A model generated the notes under the pieces. That model did not search any database. It was not told where the DNA came from and worked only from the letters and a program-made list of their open reading frames with translations. A stretch of DNA of 64,000 nucleotides from Andrena cerasifolii (taxonomy: Eukaryota > Arthropoda > Insecta > Hymenoptera > Andrenidae). Both the position numbers and the translations under genes were made by a program. Location: contig NW_027484931.1 in NCBI RefSeq assembly GCF_050908995.1, positions 62,001-126,000 on the forward strand, written 5' to 3'. Shown one piece after another: positions 27,190 through 39,703 of the stretch (positions are counted from its first letter, which is position 1; the number at the start of each line of letters is the position of its first letter).

Positions 27190-29048
27190 GATTCCGATAT
27201 TAGAACCGATATTGAAAAACCGATATTGAAAAACACATATTGAAAAACAAATATTGAAAAACCTATATCGAAAAACTGATATTGCAAAACCGATATTGAA
27301 TCCAATATTAGAACCGATATTGAAAAACCGATATTGATTCCGATATTAGAACCGATATTGAAAAACCGATATTGAAAAACACATATTGAAAAACAAATAT
27401 TGAAAAACCTATATCGAAAAACTGATATTGCAAAACCGATATTGAATCCAATATTAGAACCGATATTGAAAAACCGATATTGAAAAACCTATATCGAAAA
27501 ACTGATATTGCAAAGCCGATATTGAATCCGATATTAGAACCGATATTGAAAAACCGATATTGAAAAACCGATATTGAAAAACCGATATTGAAAAACCTAT
27601 ATCGAAAAACTGATATTGCAAAACCGATATTGAATCCGATATTAGAACCGATATTGAAAAACCGATATTGAAAAACCTATATCGAAAAACGAATATTGAA
27701 AAACCGATATTGAAAAACAAATATTGAAAAACTCATATCGAAAAACTGATATTGAAAAACCGATATTGAAAAACCGATAATGAAAAACAAATATTGAAAA
27801 ACTGATTTCGAAAAACTGATATTGAAAAACCGATATTGAAAAACCGATATTGAAAAACAAATATTGATAAACCGATATTGAAAAACCGATATTGAATCCG
27901 ATATTAGAAACGATATTCAAAAACCGATATTGAATCCGATATTAGAACCGATATTGAAAAACTTATATCGAAAAACTGATATTGCAAAACCGATATTGAA
28001 AAACCGATATTGATTCCGATATTAGAACCGATATTGAAAAACCGATATTGAAAAACACATATTGAAAAACAAATATTGAAAAACCTATATCGAAAAACTG
28101 ATATTGCAAAACCGATATTGAATCCAAAATTAGAACCGATATTGAAAAACCGATATTGAAAAACCTATATCGAAAAACTGATATTGCAAAACCGATATTG
28201 AAAAACCGATATTGAATCCGATATTAGAACCGATATTGAAAAACCGATATTGAAAAAGCAAATATTGAAAAACTGATATCGAAAAACCGATATTGAAAAA
28301 CCGATATTGAATCCGATATTAGAACCGATATTCAAAAACCGATATTGAAAACCAAATTTCGAAAAACTGATATTGAAAAACCGATATTGAAAAACCGATA
28401 TTGAAAACTAAATATTAAAAAACTGATATTGAATCCGATATTAGAACCGATATTGAAAAACCGATATTGAAAAACCTATATCGAAAAACTGATATTGCAA
28501 AACCGATATTGCAAAACCGATATTGAATCCGATATTAGAACCGATATTGAAAAACCGATATTGAAAAACCTATATCGAAAAACTGATATTGCAAAACCGA
28601 TATTGAAAAACAGATATTGAATCCGATATTAGAACCGATATTGAAAAACCGATATTGCAAAACCGATATTGAAAAACCGATATTGAAACACAAATATTGA
28701 AAAACTGATATCGAAAAACTGATATTGAAAAACCGATATTGAAAAAGCGATATTGAAAACTAAATATTGAAAAACCGATATTGAAAAACCTATATCGAAA
28801 AACTGATATTGCAAAACCGATATTGAAAAACCGATATTGATTCCGATATTAGAACCGATATTGAAAAACCGATATTGAAAAACAAATATTGAAAAACTGA
28901 TATCGAAAAACTGATATTGAAAAACCGGTATTGAAAAACCGATATTGAAAAACAATTATTGAAAAACTGATATCGAAAAACTGATATTGAAAAACCGATA
29001 TTGAAAAACCGATATTGAAAAACACATATTGAAAAACAAATATTGAAA
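27190..29048. repeat. ~1.85-kb dispersed block, second copy
   Basis: This block matches 4,231-6,078 (offset 22,959/22,960) and 32,740-34,478 (offset 5,431/5,430). It shares with the 32-kb copy the private changes CCAAAATTAG near 28,125, GAAAAAGCAAATATTG near 28,253 and CCAAATTTCG near 28,355; none of these is in the 4-kb copy. It ends near 29,048, where CAAATATTG is followed by the CCAAATATCG junction that starts the next block. Confidence 0.83.
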
Positions 29049-31100
29049 ACCAAATATCGAAAAACTGATATTGAAAAACCGATATTGAAAAACCGATATT
29101 GAAAACTAAATATTAAAAAACTGATATTGAATCCGATATTAGAACCGATATTGAAAAACCGATATTGAAAAACCTATATCGAAAAACTGATATTGCAAAA
29201 CCGATATTGAAAAACCGATATTGATTCCGATATTAGAACCGATATTGAAAAACCGTTATTGAAAAACCTATATCGAAAAACTGATATTGCAAAACCGATT
29301 TTGAAAAACCGATATTGAATCCGATATTAGAACCGATATTGAAAAACCGATATTGAATCCGATATTAGAACCGATATTCAAAAACCGATATTGAAAACCA
29401 AATATCGAAAAACGGATATTGAAAAACCGATATTGAAAAACCGATATTGAAAAACACATATTGAAAAACAAATATTGAAAAACCTATATCGAAAAACTGA
29501 TATTGCAAAACCGATATTGAATCCGATATTAGAACCGATATTGAAAAACCGATATTGAAAAACCGATATTGAAAAACCGATATTGAAAAACCTATATCGA
29601 AAAACTGATATTGCAAAACCGATATTGCAAAACCGATATTGAAAAACCGATATTGAATCCGATATTAGAACCGATATTGAAAAACCGATATTGAAAAACC
29701 TATATCGAAAAACTGATATTGCAAAACCGATTTTGAAAAACCGATATTGAATCCGATATTAGAACCGATATTGAAAAACCGATATTGAATCCGATATTAG
29801 AACCGATATTCAAAAACCGATATTGAAAACCAAATATCGAAAAACGGATATTGAAAAACCGATATTGAAAAACCGATATTGAAAAACCGATATTGAAAAA
29901 CCTATATCGAAAAACTGATATTGCAAAACCGATATTGAAAAACCGATATTGAATCCGATATTAGAACCGATATTGAAAAACCGATATTGAATCCGATATT
30001 AGAACCGATATTCAAAAACCGATATTGAAAACCAAATATCGAAAAACTGATATTGAAAAACCGATATTGAAAAACCGATATTGAAAACTAAATATTAAAA
30101 AACTGATATTGAATCCGATATTAGAACCGATATTGAAAAACCGATATTGAAAAACCTATATCGAAAAACTGATATTGCAAAACCGATATTGCAAAACCGA
30201 TATTGAATCCGATATTAGAACCGATATTGAAAAACCGATATTGAAAAACCTATATCGAAAAACTGATATTGCAAAACCGATATTGAAAAACCGATATTGA
30301 TTCCGATATTAGAACCGATATTGAAAAACCGTTATTGAAAAACAAATATTGAAAAACTGATATCGAAAAACTGATATTGAAAAACCGATATTGAAAAACC
30401 GATATTGAAAAACACATATTGAAAAACAAATATTGAAAAACCTATATCGAAAAACTGATATTGCAAAACCGATATTGAATCCGATATTAGAACCGATATT
30501 GAAAAACCGATATTGAAAAACCGATATTGAAAAACCGATATTGAAAAACCGATATTGAAAAACCTATATCGAAAAACTGATATTGCAAAACCGATATTGA
30601 AAAACCGATATTGATTCCGATATTAGAACCGATATTGAAAAACCGATATTGAAAAACAATTATTGAAAAACTGATATCGAAAAACTGATATTGAAAAACC
30701 GATATTGAAAAACCGATATTGAAAAACACATATTGAAAAACAAATATTGAAAAACCTATATCGAAAAACTGATATTGCAAAGCCGATATTGAATCCGATA
30801 TTAGAACCGATATTGAAAAACCGATATTGATTCCGATATTAGAACCGATATTGAAAAACCGATATTGAAAAACACATATTGAAAAACAAATATTGAAAAA
30901 CCTATATCGAAAAACTGATATTGCAAAACCGATATTGAATCCAATATTAGAACCGATATTGAAAAACCGATATTGAAAAACCTATATCGAAAAACTGATA
31001 TTGCAAAGCCGATATTGAATCCGATATTAGAACCGATATTGAAAAACCGATATTGAAAAACCGATATTGAAAAACCGATATTGAAAAACCTATATCGAAA
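29040..31100. repeat. 2.06-kb block repeated at +6,835 bp, right copy
   Basis: This is the partner of 22,205-24,265, with the same series: TAAATATTAAAAAA near 29,110, CCGTTATTG near 29,255, CCGATTTTG near 29,298, CGGATATTG near 29,412 and later repeats of these. The left edge joins the end of the 27-kb block at a monomer boundary. The right edge leads into the CTGATATTGCAATACC variant near 31,112, which I saw only once. Confidence 0.82.
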
Positions 31101-32739
31101 AACTGATATTGCAATACCGATATTGAATCCGATATTAGAACCGATATTGAAAAACCGATATTGAAAAACCTATATCGAAAAACGAATATTGCAAAACCGA
31201 TATTGAAAAACCGATATTGAATGCGATATTAGAACCGATATTGAAAAACCGATATTGCAAAACCGATATTGAAAAACCGATATTGAAAAACAAATATTGA
31301 AAAACTGATATCGAAAAACTGATATTGAAAAACCGATATTGAAAAAGCGATATTGAAAACTAAATATTGAAAAACCGATATTGAAAAACCTATATCGAAA
31401 AACTGATATTGAAAAACCGGTATTGAAAAACCGATATTGAAAAACAATTATTGAAAAACTGATATCGAAAAACTGATATTGAAAAACCGATATTGAAAAA
31501 CCGATATTGAAAAACACATATTGAAAAACAAATATTGAAAAACCTATATCGAAAAACTGATATTGCAAAGCCGATATTGAATCCGATATTAGAACCGATA
31601 TTGAAAAACCGATATTGAAAAACCGATATTGAAAAACCGATATTGAAAAACCTATATCGAAGAACTGATATTGCAAAACCGATATTGAATCCGATATTAG
31701 AACCGATATTGAAAAACCGATATTGAAAAACCTATATCGAAAAACTAATATTGCAAAACCGATATTGAAAAACCGATATTGAATGCGATATTAGAACCGA
31801 TATTGAAAAACCGATATTGCAAAACCGATATTGAAAAACCGATATTGAAAAACAAATATTGAAAAACTGATATCGAAAAACTGATATTGAAAAACCGATA
31901 TTGAAAAAGCGATATTGAAAACTAAATATTGAAAAACCGATATTGAAAAACCTATATCGAAAAACTGATATTGCAAAACCGATATTGAAAAACCGATATT
32001 GATTCCGATATTAGAACCGATATTGAAAAACCGATATTGAAAAACAAATATTGAAAAACTCATATCGAAAAACTGATATTGAAAAACCGATATTGAATCC
32101 GATATTAGAACCGATATTCAAAAACCGATATTGAAACACAAATATTGAAAAACTGATATCGAAAAACTGATATTGAAAAACCGATATTGAAAAAGCGATA
32201 TTGAATCCGATATTAGAACCGATATTGAAAAACCGATATTGAAAAACCTATATCGAAAATCTGATATTGCAAAACCGATATTGAAAAACAGATATTGAAT
32301 CCGATATTAGAACCGATATTGAAAAACCGATATTGAAAAACAAATATTGAAAAACTGATATCGAAAAACCGATATTGAAAAACCGATATTGAATCCGATA
32401 TTAGAACCGATATTCAAAAACCGATATTGAAAACCAAATATCGAAAAACTGATATTGAAAAACCGATATTGAAAAACCGATATTGAAAACTAAATATTAA
32501 AAAACTGATATTGAATCCGATATTAGAACCGATATTGAAAAACCGATATTGAAAAACCTATATCGAAAAACTGATATTGCAAAACCGATATTGAAAAACC
32601 GATATTGAAAAACCTATATCGAAAAACTGATATTGCAAAACCGATATTGAATCCGATATTAGAACCGATATTGAAAAACCGATATTGAAAAACCTATATC
32701 GAAAAACTGATATTGCAAAGCCGATATTGAATCCGATAT
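31101..32739. repeat. HOR copy matching 35.7 kb, then mosaic satellite
   Basis: From 31,105 to about 32,090 the order matches 35,658-36,643 at an offset of 4,553 bp, including the CGAATATTGC junction, CCGGTATTG, CAATTATTG, GAATGCGATATTAGAA and CTCATATCG. From 32,090 the copy breaks off into GAATCCGATATTAGAA and the CCAAATATCG and TAAATATTAAAAAA strings. The remainder up to 32,739 is ordinary satellite with several CCTATATCG-CTGATATTGC pairs. No other sequence is seen. Confidence 0.75.
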
Positions 32740-34478
32740 TAGAACCGATATTGAAAAACCGATATTGATTCCGATATTAGAACCGATATTGAAAAACCGA
32801 TATTGAAAAACACATATTGAAAAACAAATATTGAAAAACCTATATCGAAAAACTGATATTGCAAAACCGATATTGAATCCAATATTAGAACCGATATTGA
32901 AAAACCGATATTGAAAAACCTATATCGAAAAACTGATATTGCAAAGCCGATATTGAATCCGATATTAGAACCGATATTGAAAAACCGATATTGAAAAACC
33001 GATATTGAAAAACCGATATTGAAAAACCTATATCGAAAAACTGATATTGCAAAACCGATATTGAATCCGATATTAGAACCGATATTGAAAAACCGATATT
33101 GAAAAACCTATATCGAAAAACGAATATTGAAAAACCGATATTGAAAAACAAATATTGAAAAACTCATATCGAAAAACTGATATTGAAAAACCGATATTGA
33201 AAAACCGATAATGAAAAACAAATATTGAAAAACTGATTTCGAAAAACTGATATTGAAAAACCGATATTGAAAAACCGATATTGAAAAACAAATATTGATA
33301 AACCGATATTGAAAAACCGATATTGAATCCGATATTAGAAACGATATTCAAAAACCGATATTGAATCCGATATTAGAACCGATATTGAAAAACTTATATC
33401 GAAAAACTGATATTGCAAAACCGATATTGAAAAACCGATATTGATTCCGATATTAGAACCGATATTGAAAAACCGATATTGAAAAACACATATTGAAAAA
33501 CAAATATTGAAAAACCTATATCGAAAAACTGATATTGCAAAACCGATATTGAATCCAAAATTAGAACCGATATTGAAAAACCGATATTGAAAAACCTATA
33601 TCGAAAAACTGATATTGCAAAACCGATATTGAAAAACCGATATTGAATCCGATATTAGAACCGATATTGAAAAACCGATATTGAAAAAGCAAATATTGAA
33701 AAACTGATATCGAAAAACCGATATTGAAAAACCGATATTGAATCCGATATTAGAACCGATATTCAAAAACCGATATTGAAAACCAAATTTCGAAAAACTG
33801 ATATTGAAAAACCGATATTGAAAAACCGATATTGAAAACTAAATATTAAAAAACTGATATTGAATCCGATATTAGAACCGATATTGAAAAACCGATATTG
33901 AAAAACCTATATCGAAAAACTGATATTGCAAAACCGATATTGCAAAACCGATATTGAATCCGATATTAGAACCGATATTGAAAAACCGATATTGAAAAAC
34001 CTATATCGAAAAACTGATATTGCAAAACCGATATTGAAAAACAGATATTGAATCCGATATTAGAACCGATATTGAAAAACCGATATTGCAAAACCGATAT
34101 TGAAAAACCGATATTGAAACACAAATATTGAAAAACTGATATCGAAAAACTGATATTGAAAAACCGATATTGAAAAAGCGATATTGAAAACTAAATATTG
34201 AAAACCGATATTGAAAAACCTATATCGAAAAACTGATATTGCAAAACCGATATTGAAAAACCGATATTGATTCCGATATTAGAACCGATATTGAAAAACC
34301 GATATTGAAAAACAAATATTGAAAAACTGATATCGAAAAACTGATATTGAAAAACCGGTATTGAAAAACCGATATTGAAAAACAATTATTGAAAAACTGA
34401 TATCGAAAAACTGATATTGAAAAACCGATATTGAAAAACCGATATTGAAAAACACATATTGAAAAACAAATATTGAAA
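32740..34478. repeat. ~1.75-kb dispersed block, third copy
   Basis: This block matches 27,309-29,048 at 5,431 bp, dropping to 5,430 after a one-base deletion near 34,202, where an AAAAACC spacer has become AAAACC. It carries the same private CCAAAATTAG, GAAAAAGCAAATATTG and CCAAATTTCG variants as the 27-kb copy. The match ends near 34,478, where this copy continues CCTATATCG. Confidence 0.83.
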
Positions 34479-37170
34479 AACCTATATCGAAAAACTGATA
34501 TTGCAAAGCCGATATTGAATCCGATATTAGAACCGATATTGAAAAACCGATATTGAAAAACCGATATTGAAAAACCGATATTGAAAAACCTATATCGAAA
34601 AACTGATATTGCAAAACCGATATTGAATCCGATATTAGAACCGATATTGAAAAACCGATATTGAAAAACCTATATCGAAAAACTAATATTGCAAAACCGA
34701 TATTGAAAAACCGATATTGAATGCGATATTAGAACCGATATTGAAAAACCGATATTGCAAAACCGATATTGAAAAACCGATATTGAAAAACAAATATTGA
34801 AAAACTGATATCGAAAAACTGATATTGAAAAACCGATATTGAAAAAGCGATATTGAAAACTAAATATTGAAAAACCGATATTGAAAAACCTATATCGAAA
34901 AACTGATATTGCAAAACCGATAATGAAAAACCGATATTGATTCCGATATTAGAACCGATATTGAAAAACCGATATTGAAAAACAAATATTGAAAAACTCA
35001 TATCGAAAAACTGATATTGAAAAACCGATATTGAAAAACCGATAATGAAAAACAAATATTGAAAAACTGATTTCGAAAAACTGATATTGAAAAACCGATA
35101 TTGAAAAACCGATATTGAAAAACAAATATTGATAAACCGAATATTGAAAAACCGATATTGAATCCGATATTAGAAACGATATTCAAAAACCGATATTGAA
35201 TCCGATATTAGAACCGATATTGAAAAACCGATATTGATTCCGATATTAGAACCGATATTGAAAAACCGATATTGAAAAACACATATTGAAAAACAAATAT
35301 TGAAAAACCTATATCGAAAAACTGATATTGCAAAACCGATATTGAATCCAATATTAGAACCGATATTGAAAAACCGATATTGATTCCGATATTAGAACCG
35401 ATATTGAAAAACCGATATTGAAAAACACATATTGAAAAACAAATATTGAAAAACCTATATCGAAAAACTGATATTGCAAAACCGATATTGAATCCAATAT
35501 TAGAACCGATATTGAAAAACCGATATTGAAAAACCTATATCGAAAAACTGATATTGCAAAGCCGATATTGAATCCGATATTAGAACCGATATTGAAAAAC
35601 CGATATTGAAAAACCGATATTGAAAAACCGATATTGAAAAACCTATATCGAAAAACTGATATTGCAAAACCGATATTGAATCCGATATTAGAACCGATAT
35701 TGAAAAACCGATATTGAAAAACCTATATCGAAAAACGAATATTGCAAAACCGATATTGAAAAACCGATATTGAATGCGATATTAGAACCGATATGGAAAA
35801 ACCGATATTGCAAAACCGATATTGAAAAACCGATATTGAAAAACAAATATTGAAAAACTGATATCGAAAAACTGATATTGAAAAACCGATATTGAAAAAG
35901 CGATATTGAAAACTAAATATTGAAAAACCGATATTGAAAAACCTATATCGAAAAACTGATATTGAAAAACCGGTATTGAAAAACCGATATTGAAAAACAA
36001 TTATTGAAAAACTGATATCGAAAAACTGATATTGAAAAACCGATATTGAAAAACCGATATTGAAAAACACATATTGAAAAACAAATATTGAAAAACCTAT
36101 ATCGAAAAACTGATATTGCAAAGCCGATATTGAATCCGATATTAGAACCGATATTGAAAAACCGATATTGAAAAACCGATATTGAAAAACCGATATTGAA
36201 AAACCTATATCGAAAAACTGATATTGCAAAACCGATATTGAATCCGATATTAGAACCGATATTGAAAAACCGATATTGAAAAACCTATATCGAAAAACTA
36301 ATATTGCAAAACCGATATTGAAAAACCGATATTGAATGCGATATTAGAACCGATATTGAAAAACCGATATTGCAAAACCGATATTGAAAAACCGATATTG
36401 AAAAACAAATATTGAAAAACTGATATCGAAAAACTGATATTGAAAAACCGATATTGAAAAAGCGATATTGAAAACTAAATATTGAAAAACCGATATTGAA
36501 AAACCTATATCGAAAAACTGATATTGCAAAACCGATATTGAAAAACCGATATTGATTCCGATATTAGAACCGATATTGAAAAACCGATATTGAAAAACAA
36601 ATATTGAAAAACTCATATCGAAAAACTGATATTGAAAAACCGATATTGAAAAACCGATAATGAAAAACAAATATTGAAAAACTGATTTCGAAAAACTGAT
36701 ATTGAAAAACCGATATTGAAAAACCGATATTGAAAAACAAATATTGATAAACCGATATTGAAAAACCGATATTGAATCCGATATTAGAAACGATATTCAA
36801 AAACCGATATTGAATCCGATATTAGAACCGATATTGAAAAACCGATATTGATTCCGATATTAGAACCGATATTGAAAAACCGATATTGAAAAACACATAT
36901 TGAAAAACAAATATTGAAAAACCTATATCGAAAAACTGATATTGCAAAACCGATATTGAATCCAATATTAGAACCGATATTGAAAAACCGATATTGAAAA
37001 ACCTATATCGAAAAACTGATATTGCAAAACCGATATTGCAAAGCCGATATTGAATCCGATATTAGAACCGATATTGAAAAACCGATATTGAAAAACCTAT
37101 ATCGAAAAACTGATATTGCAAAACCGATATTGAAAAACAGATATTGAATCCGATATTAGAACCGATATTG
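34050..37170. repeat. ~3.1-kb block repeated from 17.3-20.4 kb
   Basis: Landmarks match 17,300-20,440 at 16,747 bp and then 16,748 bp. Private differences in this copy are CCGATAATG near 34,918, a one-base insertion giving CCGAATATTG near 35,139 and GATATGGAAAAACC near 35,792. Within the block the HOR landmarks at 34,729 and 36,344 are 1,615 bp apart. The match ends near 37,170, where this copy lacks 84 bp (six 14-bp monomers) relative to the 20.4-kb copy. Confidence 0.8.
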
Positions 37171-39703
37171 AAAAACCGATATTGAAAAAGCGATATTGAA
37201 AACTAAATATTGAAAAACCGATATTGAAAAACCTATATCGAAAAACTGATATTGCAAAACCGATATTGAAAAACCGATATTGATTCCGATATTAGAACCG
37301 ATATTGAAAAACCGATATTGAAAAACAAATATTGAAAAACTGATATCGAAAAACTGATATTGAAAAACCGGTATTGAAAAACCGATAATGAAAAACAAAT
37401 ATTGAAAAACTGATTTCGAAAAACTGATATTGAAAAACCGATATTGAAAAACCGATATTGAAAAACAAATATTGATAAACCGATATTGAAAAACCGATAT
37501 TGAATCCGATATTAGAACCGATATTCAAAAACCGATATTGAATCCGATATTAGAACCGATATTGAAAAACTTATATCGAAAAACTGATATTGAAAAACCG
37601 ATATTGAAAAACCGATATTGAAAAACAAATATTGATAAACCGATATTGAAAAACCGATATTGAAAAACCGATATTGAAAACTAAATATTGAAAAACCGAT
37701 ATTGAAAAACCTATATCGAAAAACTGATATTGCAAAACCGATATTGAAAAACCGATATTGATTCCGATATTAGAACCGATATTGAAAAACCGATATTGAA
37801 AAACCGATATTGAAAAACCGATATTGAAAAACCGATATTGAAAAACCGATATTGAAAAACCTATATCGAAAAACTGATATTGCAAAACCGATATTGAAAA
37901 AACGATATTGATTCCGATATTAGAACCGATATTGAAAAACCGATATTGAAAAACAAATATTGAAAAACTGATATCGAAAAACTGATATTGAAAAACCGAT
38001 ATTAGAACCGATATTGAAAAACCGATATTGAAAAACCTATATCGAAAAACTGATATTGAAAAACCGATATTGAAAAACCGATAATGAAAAACAAATATTG
38101 AAAAACTGATTTCGAAAAACTGATATTGAAAAACCGATATTGAAAAACCGATATTGAAAAACAAATATTGATAAACCGATATTGAAAAACCGATATTGAT
38201 TCCGATATTAGAACCGATATTGAAAAACCGATATTGAAAAACAAATATTGAAAAACTCATATCGAAAAACTGATATTGAAAAACCGATATTGAAAAACCG
38301 ATAATGAAAAACAAATATTGAAAAACTGATTTCGAAAAACTGATATTGAAAAACCGATATTGAAAAACCGATATTGAAAAACAAATATTGATAAACCGAT
38401 ATTGAAAAACCGATATTGAATCCGATATTAGAAACGATATTCAAAAACCGATATTGAATCCGATATTAGAACCGATATTGAAAAACCGATATTGATTCCG
38501 ATATTAGAACCGATATTGAAAAACCGATATTGAAAAACACATATTGAAAAACAAATATTGAAAAACCTATATCGAAAAACTGATATTGCAAAACCGATAT
38601 TGAATCCAATATTAGAACCGATATTGAAAAACCGATATTGAAAAACCTATATCGAAAAACTGATATTGCAAAACCGATATTGCAAAGCCGATATTGAATC
38701 CGATATTAGAACCGATATTGAAAAACCGATATTGAAAAACCTATATCGAAAAACTGATATTGCAAAACCGATATTGAAAAACAGATATTGAATCCGATAT
38801 TAGAACCGATATTGAAAAACCGATATTGCAAAACCGATATTGAAAAACCGATATTGAAACACAAATATTGAAAAACTGATATCGAAAAACTGATATTGAA
38901 AAACCGATATTGAAAAAGCGATATTGAAAACTAAATATTGAAAAACCGATATTGAAAAACCTATATCGAAAAACTGATATTGCAAAACCGATATTGAAAA
39001 ACCGATATTGATTCCGATATTAGAACCGATATTGAAAAACAAATATTGAAAAACTGATATCGAAAAACTGATATTGAAAAACCGGTATTGAAAAACCGAT
39101 AATGAAAAACAAATATTGAAAAACTGATTTCGAAAAACTGATATTGAAAAACCGATATTGAAAAACCGATATTGAAAAACAAATATTGATAAACCGATAT
39201 TGAAAAACCGATATTGAATCCGATATTAGAACCGATATTCAAAAACCGATATTGAATCCGATATTAGAACCGATATTGAAAAACTTATATCGAAAAACTG
39301 ATATTGAAAAACCGATATTGAAAAACCGATATTGAAAAACAAATATTGATAAACCGATATTGAAAAACCGATATTGAAAAACCGATATTGAAAACTAAAT
39401 ATTGAAAAACCGATATTGAAAAACCTATATCGAAAAACTGATATTGCAAAACCGATATTGAAAAACCGATATTGATTCCGATATTAGAACCGATATTGAA
39501 AAACCGATATTGAAAAACCGATATTGAAAAACCGATATTGAAAAACCGATATTGAAAAACCGATATTGAAAAACCTATATCGAAAAACTGATATTGCAAA
39601 ACCGATATTGAAAAAACGATATTGATTCCGATATTAGAACCGATATTGAAAAACCGATATTGAAAAACAAATATTGAAAAACTCATATCGAAAAACTGAT
39701 ATT
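36874..39703. repeat. 2,830-bp tandem duplication, left copy
   Basis: All landmark junctions in this stretch recur exactly 2,830 bp later: GATTCC junctions, CCGGTATTG near 37,369, two CCGATAATG series near 38,080 and 38,300, the AAAAAACGATATTGATTCC junction near 37,900, and a run of six canonical monomers near 37,795-37,858. I found no length difference between copies. One substitution is visible: CTCATATCG near 39,685 against CTGATATCG in the partner. This constancy suggests one of the youngest events in the window. Confidence 0.87.
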
